DNA of 64,000 nt, taken from the NCBI RefSeq assembly GCF_009764265.1, contig NZ_RWIR01000024.1, positions 186,001-250,000 of the forward strand, read 5' to 3'. The translations under genes were made by a program, and so were the position numbers. Positions 27,069 through 37,817 of the stretch are shown here, piece after piece (the stretch's first letter is position 1; every line of letters begins with the position of its first letter). The DNA comes from Pseudomonas sp. PB101. Its GTDB lineage: Bacteria; Pseudomonadota; Gammaproteobacteria; Pseudomonadales; Pseudomonadaceae. The notes under the pieces were generated by a model, which worked only from the letters and a program-made list of their open reading frames with translations, was not told the DNA's origin and did no database searches.

Positions 27069-27080
27069 AGTGGATCCATT
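27069..27080. promoter_or_regulatory. VanR operator O1, overlapping the vanA -10
   Basis: AGTGGATCCATT, close to the Caulobacter VanR box ATTGGATCCAAT. It overlaps the predicted -10 element of the minus-strand vanA promoter, a good position for repression. Confidence 0.7.
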
Positions 27081-27107
27081 AACGTAAATTTAACCCCGTT
27101 TTGTCAA
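27078..27107 (-). promoter_or_regulatory. Predicted sigma-70 promoter of vanAB
   Basis: On the minus strand TTGACA (27107-27102), an 18-bp spacer and GTTAAT (27083-27078, four of six consensus bases), about 40 bp before the vanA start. Confidence 0.55.
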
Positions 27108-27131
27108 ATTAAATCCAAGCACAAACCTTTC

Positions 27132-27143
27132 AGTGGATCCATT
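27132..27143. promoter_or_regulatory. VanR operator O2
   Basis: A second identical AGTGGATCCATT, 63 bp from the first, upstream of the vanA promoter. Two copies on the same DNA face would allow cooperative VanR binding. Confidence 0.65.
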
Positions 27144-27182
27144 GATGGCTTGGTCAGTAGATTGGCGAATGAGCGTCTCGAA

Positions 27183-27235
27183 AATGTACGCCCGTGTACA
27201 TGCCGTGTACGTGACAGGTCGTGGGGTGTACAGTG
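27183..27235. promoter_or_regulatory. Half-sites resembling the 32.5-kb palindrome, upstream of tetR
   Basis: AATGTACGCCCGTGTA at 27183-27198 matches the left arm of the palindrome at 32529 with a few changes. GGGTGTACAGT at about 27224-27234 resembles its inverted right arm. They lie just upstream of the TetR gene, consistent with autoregulation through weaker sites. Confidence 0.45.
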
Positions 27236-27267
27236 GAGAAGAATTTTCAAATATAGGTGCAACCCGA

Positions 27268-27975
27268 ATGTCACAGACAGGAAGGGCGAAAACCAAAGCG
27301 CAGGACGCAGGCTGGCGAGGCTCCGTCGATGGCTGGCTGGACGCCGCTTACGATGCTCTTAAAGAGTCGGGTGTGGATGCTGTGCGGGTGATGCCGCTGG
27401 CCAAACGCTTGAATTTGTCTCGTACCAGCTTTTACTGGTTCTATGAAGATCGGGAACAGCTGCTCGCGGCACTCCTGGCTCGATGGCGGGACAAGAACAC
27501 CGGCGGTATGGTCAGCCAATGCGAGAGTTACGCAGAAAGTATTTCCGAAGCGATTCTCAACGTCTTCGAGTGTTGGGTGAACCCTGAGCTGTTCGACTCG
27601 CAATTCGAATTTGCCGTGCGCAGTTGGGCGCTGCAATCGGACGAGGTCACTGCTGAAATCGCTCTGGCCGATGAGGCACGGATGAATGCCTTGGCCGCGA
27701 TGTTCCGACGGTTTGGCTACGACGGCGAGGGGGCCGATGTTCGGGCCAGGACGATCTACCTCACGCAGATCGGCTACATCTCCATGAAAACCAATGAAGA
27801 TATCGTCGTACGATTTCGACGGATTCCTCAGTACGTGAGCGTGTTCACCGGCAAAGTACCGAAGCGGCGCGAGCTGGACCGCTTTTATGGAAAGTTTGGC
27901 TACGCGGAAAAAGAACCTGGCGTTTTCGTTCCCTTGGTCGAAACATTCGAGGAGTCCCCTGCCGATGGAGAATAG
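27268..27975 (+). CDS. TetR family transcriptional regulator of the N-demethylation cluster
   Basis: A 235-residue TetR-type regulator. The DNA-binding domain reads AYDALKESGVDAVRVMPLAKRLNLSRTSFYWFYEDREQLLAALL. The C-terminal domain contains QFEFAVRSWALQSDEVTAEIALAD and the TYLTQIGYISM-like region of this subgroup. ATG 27268 has AGGTG upstream; the in-frame upstream extension is non-coding operator DNA. The gene overlaps the following ProC-like gene by 11 bp. Related half-sites upstream and the long palindrome at 32529 make it the likely regulator of the divergent demethylase and oxygenase genes. Confidence 0.85.
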   Translation: MSQTGRAKTKAQDAGWRGSVDGWLDAAYDALKESGVDAVRVMPLAKRLNLSRTSFYWFYEDREQLLAALLARWRDKNTGGMVSQCESYAESISEAILNVFECWVNPELFDSQFEFAVRSWALQSDEVTAEIALADEARMNALAAMFRRFGYDGEGADVRARTIYLTQIGYISMKTNEDIVVRFRRIPQYVSVFTGKVPKRRELDRFYGKFGYAEKEPGVFVPLVETFEESPADGE

Positions 27976-28741
27976 AACTCTGGGCATCATCGGAGGCACA
28001 GGCTGGCTCGGGCGCGCAATCGCCGAGGCGGTGCTCGATAGCGGGTTCATCGAGCCTGACCGTTTGTTGATCTCGAACCGCTCCGGCGTCAGTACCTTCG
28101 AGCCTGGCGTGAGACTGCTGGCCGACAACCAACAGTTGGTGGACCTCAGCGATATTGTCGTGCTGTCTATCCGGCCGGAGCAGTTTCGCGAACTGCTGAT
28201 CAACGCCCGCGGCAAGGTAGTGATTTCTCTGATGGCCGGAGTTCCGGCGGCAGCCATCAGCGCGGCAACCGGTGCGGATGTAATAGTGCGGGCCATGCCG
28301 AATGCGGCCGTGGAAATCAGGCAGTCGTTCACGCCCTGGTACTGTGCTGGAAGCCTTGTTGAACACGACCGCCAGTGGGTGCAGCGGCTGTTCGAGTGCG
28401 TAGGTTCGGCGGACGAAGTGCCTGATGAAGACTGTATTGATTACCTCAGCGCGTTGTCCGGGACTGGGCCGGCCTTCCCTGCAATGTTGCAAATGGCACT
28501 GACTAATCAGGCGGTGGCTGCGGGAATTCCTCTTGTTATCGCGCAGCGCGCTGCACAAGGCGTAGTAGTGGGGGGCGGCCAGATGCTTGCCAGTCGCGAT
28601 CCGCGGCAAATGATTGAGTCATTGATGGCTTACCGTGGCGTGACGGCAGCAGCGCTGCAGTCGATGGCCGATCAAAACATCGAGTCCATTGTGGGGCAGG
28701 CAGTGAAGGCAGGCGCTGAGGTTGCGCGGCGGGGAATGTAG
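27965..28741 (+). CDS. Pyrroline-5-carboxylate reductase family protein (ProC-like)
   Basis: A 258-residue protein. The N-terminal NAD(P)-binding motif is LGIIGGTGWLGRAIAEAVL. The middle has the family phrase IVRAMPNAAVEIRQS, and the C-terminal signature SALSGTGPAFPAMLQMAL matches ProC. ATG 27965 lies inside the end of the TetR gene, so translation is probably coupled. A housekeeping proC is expected elsewhere, so this is likely a pathway-specific imine reductase. The neighbours suggest pyrroline carboxylates formed from N-methyl or hydroxy prolines. Confidence 0.8.
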   Translation: MENRTLGIIGGTGWLGRAIAEAVLDSGFIEPDRLLISNRSGVSTFEPGVRLLADNQQLVDLSDIVVLSIRPEQFRELLINARGKVVISLMAGVPAAAISAATGADVIVRAMPNAAVEIRQSFTPWYCAGSLVEHDRQWVQRLFECVGSADEVPDEDCIDYLSALSGTGPAFPAMLQMALTNQAVAAGIPLVIAQRAAQGVVVGGGQMLASRDPRQMIESLMAYRGVTAAALQSMADQNIESIVGQAVKAGAEVARRGM

Positions 28742-28756
28742 CCAGGGCAAGAGATA

Positions 28757-28790
28757 TGCAGTGAAGGCCTGCTGAAGGGTCTTCACTGCA
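28757..28790. terminator. Hairpin between convergent genes
   Basis: TGCAGTGAAG (28757-28766) and CTTCACTGCA (28781-28790), a perfect 10-bp stem placed between the stops of the ProC-like and VOC genes. There is no long T-run on either strand. Confidence 0.5.
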
Positions 28791-28811
28791 GTAGACGTCA
28801 GCCGGTTGCGA

Positions 28812-29195
28812 TTATTCGGCCTTGAAGCAGTAGACAGCCAGTTTGTTGCCATCAAGGTCCCGAGCGTAAGCGGCATAGGCATTTTCAGCCCAGTTACGCG
28901 AACCCGGTTGGCCTTCACAGATGCCACCAGCCGCGAGTGCGGTTTCGTGGAATGCATGTACCGCAGCGCGATTAGGCGCTTCGAAGCTGACAGTCACGCC
29001 ATTGCCAACGTTGGCAGGATTGCCATTGGCGGGTTTGAGCACGAAGAACGACGGTTTATCCACGCCCCAAATGGAGCCGGATTCATCAAGGTCGGCAATA
29101 CGGTTGAGACCAATTTCTTTGAGAACGCCATCATAGAAGGTCCGTGCTTTGGCAAGGTCATTGGTACCGACAGTGACATGGGTAAAAACAGACAT
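28812..29195 (-). CDS. VOC family (glyoxalase/bleomycin-resistance-like) protein
   Basis: A 127-residue vicinal-oxygen-chelate fold protein. It begins MSVFTHVTVGTNDLAKARTFYDGVL with the first metal-type His, and ends NAYAAYARDLDGNKLAVYCFK with the typical DPDGN-like turn (here DLDGN). The second ATG (29195) was chosen because AGGA lies at proper distance; the first is only two codons upstream. It is in line with the formaldehyde dehydrogenase gene. Such small lyases often handle aldehyde-thiol adducts, but the function is not known here. Confidence 0.75.
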   Translation of the reverse strand: MSVFTHVTVGTNDLAKARTFYDGVLKEIGLNRIADLDESGSIWGVDKPSFFVLKPANGNPANVGNGVTVSFEAPNRAAVHAFHETALAAGGICEGQPGSRNWAENAYAAYARDLDGNKLAVYCFKAE

Positions 29196-29258
29196 TTTCA
29201 TTTCCTTTGGGTTGTGATGCGGGTGTGAGTGCTGGCCGATATCACGGCAGTGCCTTGG

Positions 29259-32475
<3,217 letters not shown>

Positions 32476-32528
32476 CGTGGTGCGCTCCAAAGTGGGCTTC
32501 ATCGGGCTCGGTGACTTAAAATTAGGAT

Positions 32529-32572
32529 AAATGTACACCTGTGTCAACGTTTGGTGACACAGGTGTACATTT
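32529..32572. promoter_or_regulatory. 44-bp palindromic operator between demethylase and oxygenase genes
   Basis: Two perfect 18-bp arms (left from 32529, core ATGTACACCTGTGTCA; right ending 32572) around an 8-bp spacer. The minus-strand TTGACA (32547-32542), 17-bp spacer and TAATTT lie partly inside it, so a bound regulator would cover the demethylase promoter. The oxygenase start is about 95 bp on the other side, so both directions may be controlled together. The likely ligand-responsive protein is the TetR at 27268. Confidence 0.75.
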
Positions 32573-32667
32573 TGCTTGCGTGCCAAAAAAACCAGGATTA
32601 ACATCCGCCCAAACAAGGACGAATGTGGCTCGTCCGCGTCTGTCATCCATTTAGAAAGGAGAGAAGC

Positions 32668-33648
32668 GTGACTGAGTTATTTGATATTCGTTTGGCCAGC
32701 AAACAAACTGCCTTTACTGAAATCCCGGTCATAGATATTTCGCCACTCATAAACGGCGAAAATCCGCTGCGGGTGGCAAGCCAGATAGGCGAAGCGTGCG
32801 AAAAAGTGGGTTTTTTTTATATAAAAAACCATGGCGTTTCGCAGCAACTGATAGATGAGATGTACAGGTTCACCAAACTTTTTTTCAAGCTTCCATCCGA
32901 AGAGAAGAACACACTTAACATCGTGAACTCCGGGCTTACGCTACGTGGTTACATCCCGATGTATGCGGAAAACGTAGATCCTGCTAATACGCGCGACTTC
33001 AAAGAGTGCTTTGATTACGGCGCCCATTACGATGAAGTTTCTCCGTTTTTTGGCCCTAATCAAATGCCGTCCGGACTGCCGCAATTCGAAACGGTTGCCG
33101 AGGCTTATCATTCAGCCGTATTGGCGCTTGCGAGAACGCTCATCGGCGGCATCGCGCTGAGTCTGGATTTGCCGCAAAATTATTTTGAACAACGCCAACG
33201 TAAGCCCATCACTATTCAGCGTGTTTTGCGTTATCCGCCTCAGTTAGGAAAGGTCTCCCTGGAAGAGATCGGTATTGGTGCTCACACGGATTACGGCTTC
33301 CTGACAGTCCTGTCTCAAGACACGGTTGGCGGTTTACAAGTCAAGAACCGTGCAGGGGAGTGGGTTACTGCCCCACCAGTTGAAGGGACGTTTATCGTCA
33401 ACATTGGTGATCTAGTTCAAACTCTCACCAACGATCGCTACACCTCGACAATGCATCGCGTCATAAATACTAGCGGTCTAGAGCGCTATTCAATACCTTT
33501 CTTTATTGATTTGGATTTCGATGCGGTTGTTGAGCCTGTGCCAACCTGCGTGAGTGAGGCTTTACCCGCGAAGTATGAAGCGTACACTTGTGGCAAACAC
33601 AAATTTAAGCGTTTCGTTGATAGCTATGCGCATCTGAAAGTCGAATAG
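32668..33648 (+). CDS. 2-oxoglutarate/Fe(II)-dependent oxygenase, isopenicillin N synthase-like
   Basis: A 326-residue non-haem iron dioxygenase. The N-terminal DIOX_N region has IPVIDISPLINGE and VGFFYIKNHGVSQQLID. The iron triad is His206 and Asp208 in GAHTDYG and His263 in TMHRVI, with Arg273 in ERYSIPFF for 2-oxoglutarate. The start is GTG 32668 with AAAGGAGA upstream; base composition here is more A/T rich than in flanking operons, hinting at separate origin. It stands opposite the demethylase across the palindrome and begins a plus-strand unit with a GhrA-like dehydrogenase. Hydroxylation of a proline derivative is a guess; other small-molecule substrates are possible. Confidence 0.85.
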   Translation: MTELFDIRLASKQTAFTEIPVIDISPLINGENPLRVASQIGEACEKVGFFYIKNHGVSQQLIDEMYRFTKLFFKLPSEEKNTLNIVNSGLTLRGYIPMYAENVDPANTRDFKECFDYGAHYDEVSPFFGPNQMPSGLPQFETVAEAYHSAVLALARTLIGGIALSLDLPQNYFEQRQRKPITIQRVLRYPPQLGKVSLEEIGIGAHTDYGFLTVLSQDTVGGLQVKNRAGEWVTAPPVEGTFIVNIGDLVQTLTNDRYTSTMHRVINTSGLERYSIPFFIDLDFDAVVEPVPTCVSEALPAKYEAYTCGKHKFKRFVDSYAHLKVE

Positions 33649-33658
33649 GGAGTTTTCT

Positions 33659-34585
33659 ATGTGCATCCTATACATGGCCGACCCCGCCGATGCGCAGAAA
33701 TGGCGAGATTGCCTGTCAACGCTCGCCCCTGAACTAGAGTTCCGCCAATGGCCTGATATCGGTAACCCGGCAGAGGTGCACTACATCCTGGCTTGGGAGC
33801 CTCTTGCCGACATGGCGGAGCAGTTTGGTAATCTTCGACTCCTCTACGCTGCCGGGGCTGGAGTCGACCAGTTTGATCTGGCCCGTTTGCCTGCTCACGT
33901 GTCGCTAATAAGGCTAGTAGATAGCTCGATGGCTGACATCATGGCCGAGTATGTTTTGTTTGGTGTTCTTGCCTTGCATCGAGACATCCTCGCTTACCAA
34001 GAAGATCAGCGCAGTGGTCGCTGGCAACCTCGACCAATTGTGCGAGCCTCACAGCGGCGTGTTGGTGTCATGGGGGTTGGCAATCTCGGACGTGCCGCGC
34101 TTGATCGCCTTCAGCCATTGGGATTTCAGCTCAGTGGCTGGAATCGTTCTTTGAAGGAGGTGCCAGGTGGTCACTGTTACGTCGGCCCGGACGAACTGGA
34201 GGCGTTTTTAGGGCAGTGCGACATCCTTGTGAACATGTTGCCACTGACTCCCGAAACAGACGGGATACTCAATGCTGCGAAGCTCGATTGTCTGCCTCAT
34301 GGAGCTGGACTAATTAACGTGGGACGTGGCGCCCACGTTGTAGAAACAGCTCTGCTTTCTGCGTTGAATGAAGGCCGTCTGGGAGGTGCCGTACTGGATG
34401 TTTTGGTACAAGAGCCTCCCACTCAAGACAACCCACTCTGGAAACACCCTCGAGTGCTCTTGACTCCTCATATTGCAAGCGATGTGCAGATTGAAGGTGG
34501 TGTGGCGGTGATTGTTGAGAATCTCCGAAGAGAGTGTGAGGGAATGCCTCTCTTGAATGTGGTTGATCGGTCTAAAGGCTATTAG
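33659..34585 (+). CDS. D-2-hydroxyacid dehydrogenase, GhrA-like glyoxylate/hydroxypyruvate reductase
   Basis: A 308-residue NAD(P)-dependent dehydrogenase. The Rossmann motif is VGVMGVGNLGRAALDRL followed by SGWNRS, typical of NADPH-preferring GhrA proteins. The catalytic Arg lies in INVGRGAHVV, Glu in VQEPP, and His in LLTPHIAS. ATG 33659 is ten bases after the oxygenase stop. The neighbours suggest reduction of a 2-oxo acid produced during breakdown of a hydroxylated imino acid, but the substrate cannot be read directly. Confidence 0.85.
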   Translation: MCILYMADPADAQKWRDCLSTLAPELEFRQWPDIGNPAEVHYILAWEPLADMAEQFGNLRLLYAAGAGVDQFDLARLPAHVSLIRLVDSSMADIMAEYVLFGVLALHRDILAYQEDQRSGRWQPRPIVRASQRRVGVMGVGNLGRAALDRLQPLGFQLSGWNRSLKEVPGGHCYVGPDELEAFLGQCDILVNMLPLTPETDGILNAAKLDCLPHGAGLINVGRGAHVVETALLSALNEGRLGGAVLDVLVQEPPTQDNPLWKHPRVLLTPHIASDVQIEGGVAVIVENLRRECEGMPLLNVVDRSKGY

Positions 34586-34739
34586 ATTTTCTGCCTGCGA
34601 CAGCACCATGCTGATAGCGGCCTGAGTGGCGTAGGCCAAATCTTCCAACCTTTCCTCTTAAGGAAATTTATAAAAATCAGGAATTCCTGAGTAAGGGGTT
34701 CATTGGGAAGCTCGTCCTCACCATTCCGGAGATCGATCA

Positions 34740-35843
34740 ATGAAAATTACCGAAGTCCATCTGTATCAGTACAATTTGCCGGTCGTTAATGGCCCCTACA
34801 AGATGGCCCTCTCAGAAGTTTGGTCACTGACTACTACGCTAGTCAAATTGGTGGCCGACAATGGTCTGTACGGCTGGGGCGAGACCTGTCCGGTAGGCCC
34901 TACCTATGCCGAATGCAACTCCGCAGGAGCGTTGGCAGCACTAAAAGAAATGGCCCCAGGCCTGATCGGCGCTGAGGTGTTGCCAGTGCCATTGCACCGC
35001 CGCATGGACACTTTGCTTACTGGCCACAATTACGCCAAAGCCGCTATAGATATCGCAGCGCATGATCTACTGGGCAAGCATCTTGGTGTCAGTATTTCCG
35101 ATTTACTGGGGGGCGCTGTGACGGATCGCGTGCCGTCTTACTACTCTACCGTTATTGGCGCGCCGGATGAAACAGCCCGTCTCGCAGCGGAAAAACTTGA
35201 CGAGGGTTACCTGCGTATTCAAGTAAAAGTTGGCGGCAGAGCGGTCGAAGAAGACGTTGAAACCATCCGCAAAGTTTGGGAAGTGATCCGCGGTTCGGGT
35301 ATGCGACTTGCCATCGATGGCAATCGGAGTTTGACCACCCGCGATGCCCTGCGGATAAGCCGCGAATGCCCGGATATCCCCTTTATCATGGAGCAGCCTT
35401 GCAACACTATCGAGGACCTGCAAAAAATCCGCCAGCAAGTCAGCCACGGCATCTATATGGATGAAAGCGGCATCAACCTGAATACCGCCATTACAGCCGC
35501 TGGCACCGGATTGGTCGACGGTTTCGGGATGAAGGTCACTCGGATCGGTGGGTTGCATCCGATGCGTGCATTCCGCGACCTTTGTGCGGCGCGGAACCTG
35601 CCTCATACCTGCGACGACTCTTGGGGCGGAGACATCATTGCGGCCGCCTGCACCCATATTGGTGCGACGGTAGCCCCTGAACTGCTTGAGGGTGTGTGGT
35701 TAGCGGCTCCATATATCAAAGGCCACTACGATCCAGAAAACGGTATTCGTATTGAGGGCGGCCATATTAAGCGACCAAAGGGCGTCGGGCTTGGCGTAGT
35801 GCCCGATGAAAGTCTCTTTGGCGCTGCATTGGCGATTTTTTAG
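34740..35843 (+). CDS. hpbD: Enolase-superfamily enzyme, 4-hydroxyproline-betaine 2-epimerase (HpbD)-like
   Basis: A 367-residue mandelate racemase-group protein. The capping domain has [20 protein letters not shown] and the segment [31 protein letters not shown], nearly as I recall in HpbD of Pelagibaca. Barrel residues are Lys in IQVKVGGR, metal ligands in IDGNRS (Asp), MEQPC (Glu) and MDESG (Asp/Glu), and the second base Lys in [11 protein letters not shown]. HpbD epimerises 4R-hydroxyproline betaine; close relatives act on proline betaine or cis-3-hydroxyproline. An ornithine-cyclodeaminase-family reductase follows, and an N-demethylase is nearby, both consistent with hydroxyproline or betaine breakdown. 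Confidence 0.78.
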   Translation: MKITEVHLYQYNLPVVNGPYKMALSEVWSLTTTLVKLVADNGLYGWGETCPVGPTYAECNSAGALAALKEMAPGLIGAEVLPVPLHRRMDTLLTGHNYAKAAIDIAAHDLLGKHLGVSISDLLGGAVTDRVPSYYSTVIGAPDETARLAAEKLDEGYLRIQVKVGGRAVEEDVETIRKVWEVIRGSGMRLAIDGNRSLTTRDALRISRECPDIPFIMEQPCNTIEDLQKIRQQVSHGIYMDESGINLNTAITAAGTGLVDGFGMKVTRIGGLHPMRAFRDLCAARNLPHTCDDSWGGDIIAAACTHIGATVAPELLEGVWLAAPYIKGHYDPENGIRIEGGHIKRPKGVGLGVVPDESLFGAALAIF

Positions 35844-35875
35844 TGGCAGGGTTGTGAATAGAACTCGCTCGATGT

Positions 35876-36061
35876 ATGCGTTCTCACGAGAAGGACTTCG
35901 TCAGCCGCATTGGAGGTCTGTCGTCAGCAGTCCACGAGTACCACAGTCTCAAAATCGCCGACTGTGCGCCGGTGATCAAAGACGACTACATGATTGCCTC
36001 GTCCGCGCCGGGCTTGGGGGGACGCCTGACATGGCGGTCCTTGGTAAACCGGTGCTGGTGA
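35876..36061 (+). pseudogene. Possible remnant of a third enolase-family gene
   Basis: A short open frame between the HpbD-like and OCD-like genes in a 315-bp gap. It contains the phrase IKDDYMIASSAPGLG, which resembles the C-terminal end of mandelate-racemase-group enzymes (..DGYM..P..PGLG..). The rest is not recognisable and there is no convincing start or ribosome site. I read it as the leftover of a deleted gene, with limited confidence. The remainder of the gap shows nothing clear. Confidence 0.3.
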
Positions 36062-36158
36062 TCGGCGGAAAATGCCAGATCATCCAGCGCCAACCTGAAC
36101 AATCAAGCAGGACCTGCGAACAGCAGGCCCTGCCTGATTCATGCTTGGGAAACACACA

Positions 36159-37100
36159 ATGCAAATGATCAGCGCACAACAGATTCAATCGGTACTGGAT
36201 TGGGAAGGCGTACTACAGGCGCTGCACGAGGCACACCTCGGCTCACGCCCGTTGGGCGATAGCTACTTCATCGGCGACGCCGACTACGGGCTGTTCAGTC
36301 GCGGCGTGATTCTGCCAGGGGCTGGCGCAGGCATAAAACTCGCCTCGATCTATTCCGCCAACGCCAAGTCCACGCCGCCACTACCTACCGAACATGCTGC
36401 ATTCATGGTAATCGACCAGACCACCAAAGCCATCGCCGCCGTACTCGACGGCCCGGCCATCACCAGCATCAAGACTGCCGCAGATTCGGTCCTGGCTGCA
36501 CGCCGGCTGAGCCGCGAGGACAGCGAGGTGCTGCTGGTAGTCGGCGCAGGGCCGGTCGCTCGGTCGCTGACAGACGCCTACCTGCACATCCGTCCATCGA
36601 TTCGCCAGGTCCTGCTGTGGAATCGTTCACCAGAGAAATTGCAGGATGCCTGCACTGACTTGCAGCGCCGGGGCCTTGAGGCGACTATCGTGCAGGATCT
36701 GAACGAGGCGGTAGCCAAGGCTGATATCATCACTTCGGCCACCAGTTCATCTGCTCCACTGATCCTCGGGCGTTGCGTGCGGCCGGGTACTCACGTCGAC
36801 CTGGTCGGTGGTTTCCGTCCGGACATGCAGGAGGCGGATAACGTGTTGCTGGGCAAGGCGCGGATCTTTGTCGATGACCGCCAGTCGGCGGCAGTGGCGG
36901 GGGATATCTTGATTCCGCTGGAAGCGGGAGCGATCAGTGATGCGCAGATCGAGGGGGATCTTTTCGATCTGAGTCAATTGCTGGCCTTTGAGCGGGGAGA
37001 GGAGGAGATTACCGTGTACAAGAATGCGGGTGGGGCGCATCTGGACCTGATTGTCAGCTTGTTTGTGATAGGGCGTTTGGATGAGCTTAAGCAGGATTGA
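36159..37100 (+). CDS. Ornithine cyclodeaminase/mu-crystallin family protein (probable pyrroline-2-carboxylate reductase)
   Basis: A 313-residue NAD(P)-dependent imine reductase. The N-terminal MQMISAQQIQSVLDWEGVLQALHEAH, GAGIKLASIYSANAKSTPPLP with the substrate Lys, and ALDG-type segment VLDGPAITSIKTAADSVLAA are family hallmarks. The dinucleotide motif is VVGAGPVARSLTDAYL, and GTHVDLVGGFRPDMQEAD follows. Members beside hydroxyproline dehydratases reduce delta1-pyrroline-2-carboxylate to proline. It is the last clear gene before the integrase remnant. ATG 36159 was chosen over 36141 because of the family N-terminus; the difference is six residues. Confidence 0.82.
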   Translation: MQMISAQQIQSVLDWEGVLQALHEAHLGSRPLGDSYFIGDADYGLFSRGVILPGAGAGIKLASIYSANAKSTPPLPTEHAAFMVIDQTTKAIAAVLDGPAITSIKTAADSVLAARRLSREDSEVLLVVGAGPVARSLTDAYLHIRPSIRQVLLWNRSPEKLQDACTDLQRRGLEATIVQDLNEAVAKADIITSATSSSAPLILGRCVRPGTHVDLVGGFRPDMQEADNVLLGKARIFVDDRQSAAVAGDILIPLEAGAISDAQIEGDLFDLSQLLAFERGEEEITVYKNAGGAHLDLIVSLFVIGRLDELKQD

Positions 37101-37137
37101 TAGCGGCTGTCCCGGTACCTACATGGTTATCCGAGTC

Positions 37138-37442
37138 CTATAAATGTCGCTTCTGGCCCAGAGCGTAGAAAAACACTCCGCCGCGGTGCAGAACCTGCAA
37201 CGGTTGGCCAAAATTACATCTCAAGGGCCACCGCTCACGGGATAGGTGCGTCTGCACTAAGCAAAAAACCTCAAACCAACCCAATAACCGAGCAGTAATG
37301 GTCGAAGAAGGGCCGAAAAACCACTTTCTGCTGCCGTGCGCCAAGAAAATCATGTACGCACTGATCGACACCCTGACCCGGCCTCGTAGCGAGTTGGGCC
37401 TGTAGTCAGCGACTCGAGTTCTTTGATGGTAATTTTGGCCAT
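37138..37442 (-). pseudogene. Decayed tyrosine-recombinase (integrase) N-terminus
   Basis: Read on the minus strand from ATG 37442, the frame opens MAKITIKELESLT, the typical start of tRNA-targeting phage/island integrases, and stops after about 30 codons. The adjacent frame continues as LRGRVRVSISAYMIF, which fits the expected next part (..GLRGKVR..), showing a frameshift. The catalytic domain is missing. A short plus-strand phrase TGGCCAAAATTAC at 37205-37217 repeats, inverted, the same 13 bases of the integrase start. I interpret this as the wreck of an element integrated at the tRNA-like site to the right. Confidence 0.55.
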
Positions 37443-37604
37443 GAAATGGGTTCCCCCCACTTTTCCCCCCACAAAAACGTCGGCTCTTGATGGGCGTTCC
37501 TGGACTCTCGTAGAGCTGAACACCGCTGGAGCTCAAGTAAATACTGGATTCGACGAATCCAGGGTGGAACTTTGGAGTCTTTCAAGAGGTATGGAAAAGG
37601 AGAT

Positions 37605-37647
37605 GGAGTGCTAGGGATCGAGTGTTCGAATCACTCCGCCCAGATCA
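37605..37647 (+). other. tRNA 3'-end-like sequence, candidate attachment site
   Basis: GAGTG, TTCGAAT, CACTC at 37620-37636 make a perfect 5-bp T-arm with the canonical seven-base loop, followed by an acceptor-like CGCCCAG. No matching 5' half, D-arm or anticodon arm was found, so a complete tRNA is not present. Such 3' fragments are left at island borders when an integrase uses a tRNA gene. The alternative stem GGAGTG/CACTCC cannot be excluded. Confidence 0.4.
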
Positions 37648-37655
37648 TATAATTC

Positions 37656-37696
37656 AAGGGGGGCGAGATTTTATCTCGCGACCCCTTTTTATTTTT
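37656..37696 (+). terminator. Rho-independent terminator
   Basis: A stem of GGGG and CGAGAT pairing with ATCTCG and CCCC around a TTT loop, followed by TTTTTATTTTT. It follows the tRNA-like fragment directly, as terminators of tRNA genes do, and separates this region from the minus-strand mgd operon. The rest of 37697-37817 holds nothing I can identify. Confidence 0.8.
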
Positions 37697-37817
37697 AGGC
37701 GTTTTTGCCCCTACGAAACGACTGGCACTTGGTGGAATCCTCACTGCTTTCGTGTGAGCGGACGTCCTCTGTTGTAACGCCTGGGTGATCTTCGGTTCAC
37801 CCTGTTTCTGACAAGCG

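Noticed and set aside
37605..37647. Complete tRNA gene
   Set aside because: Only a T-arm and acceptor-like end are seen; no anticodon or D-arm could be folded upstream.
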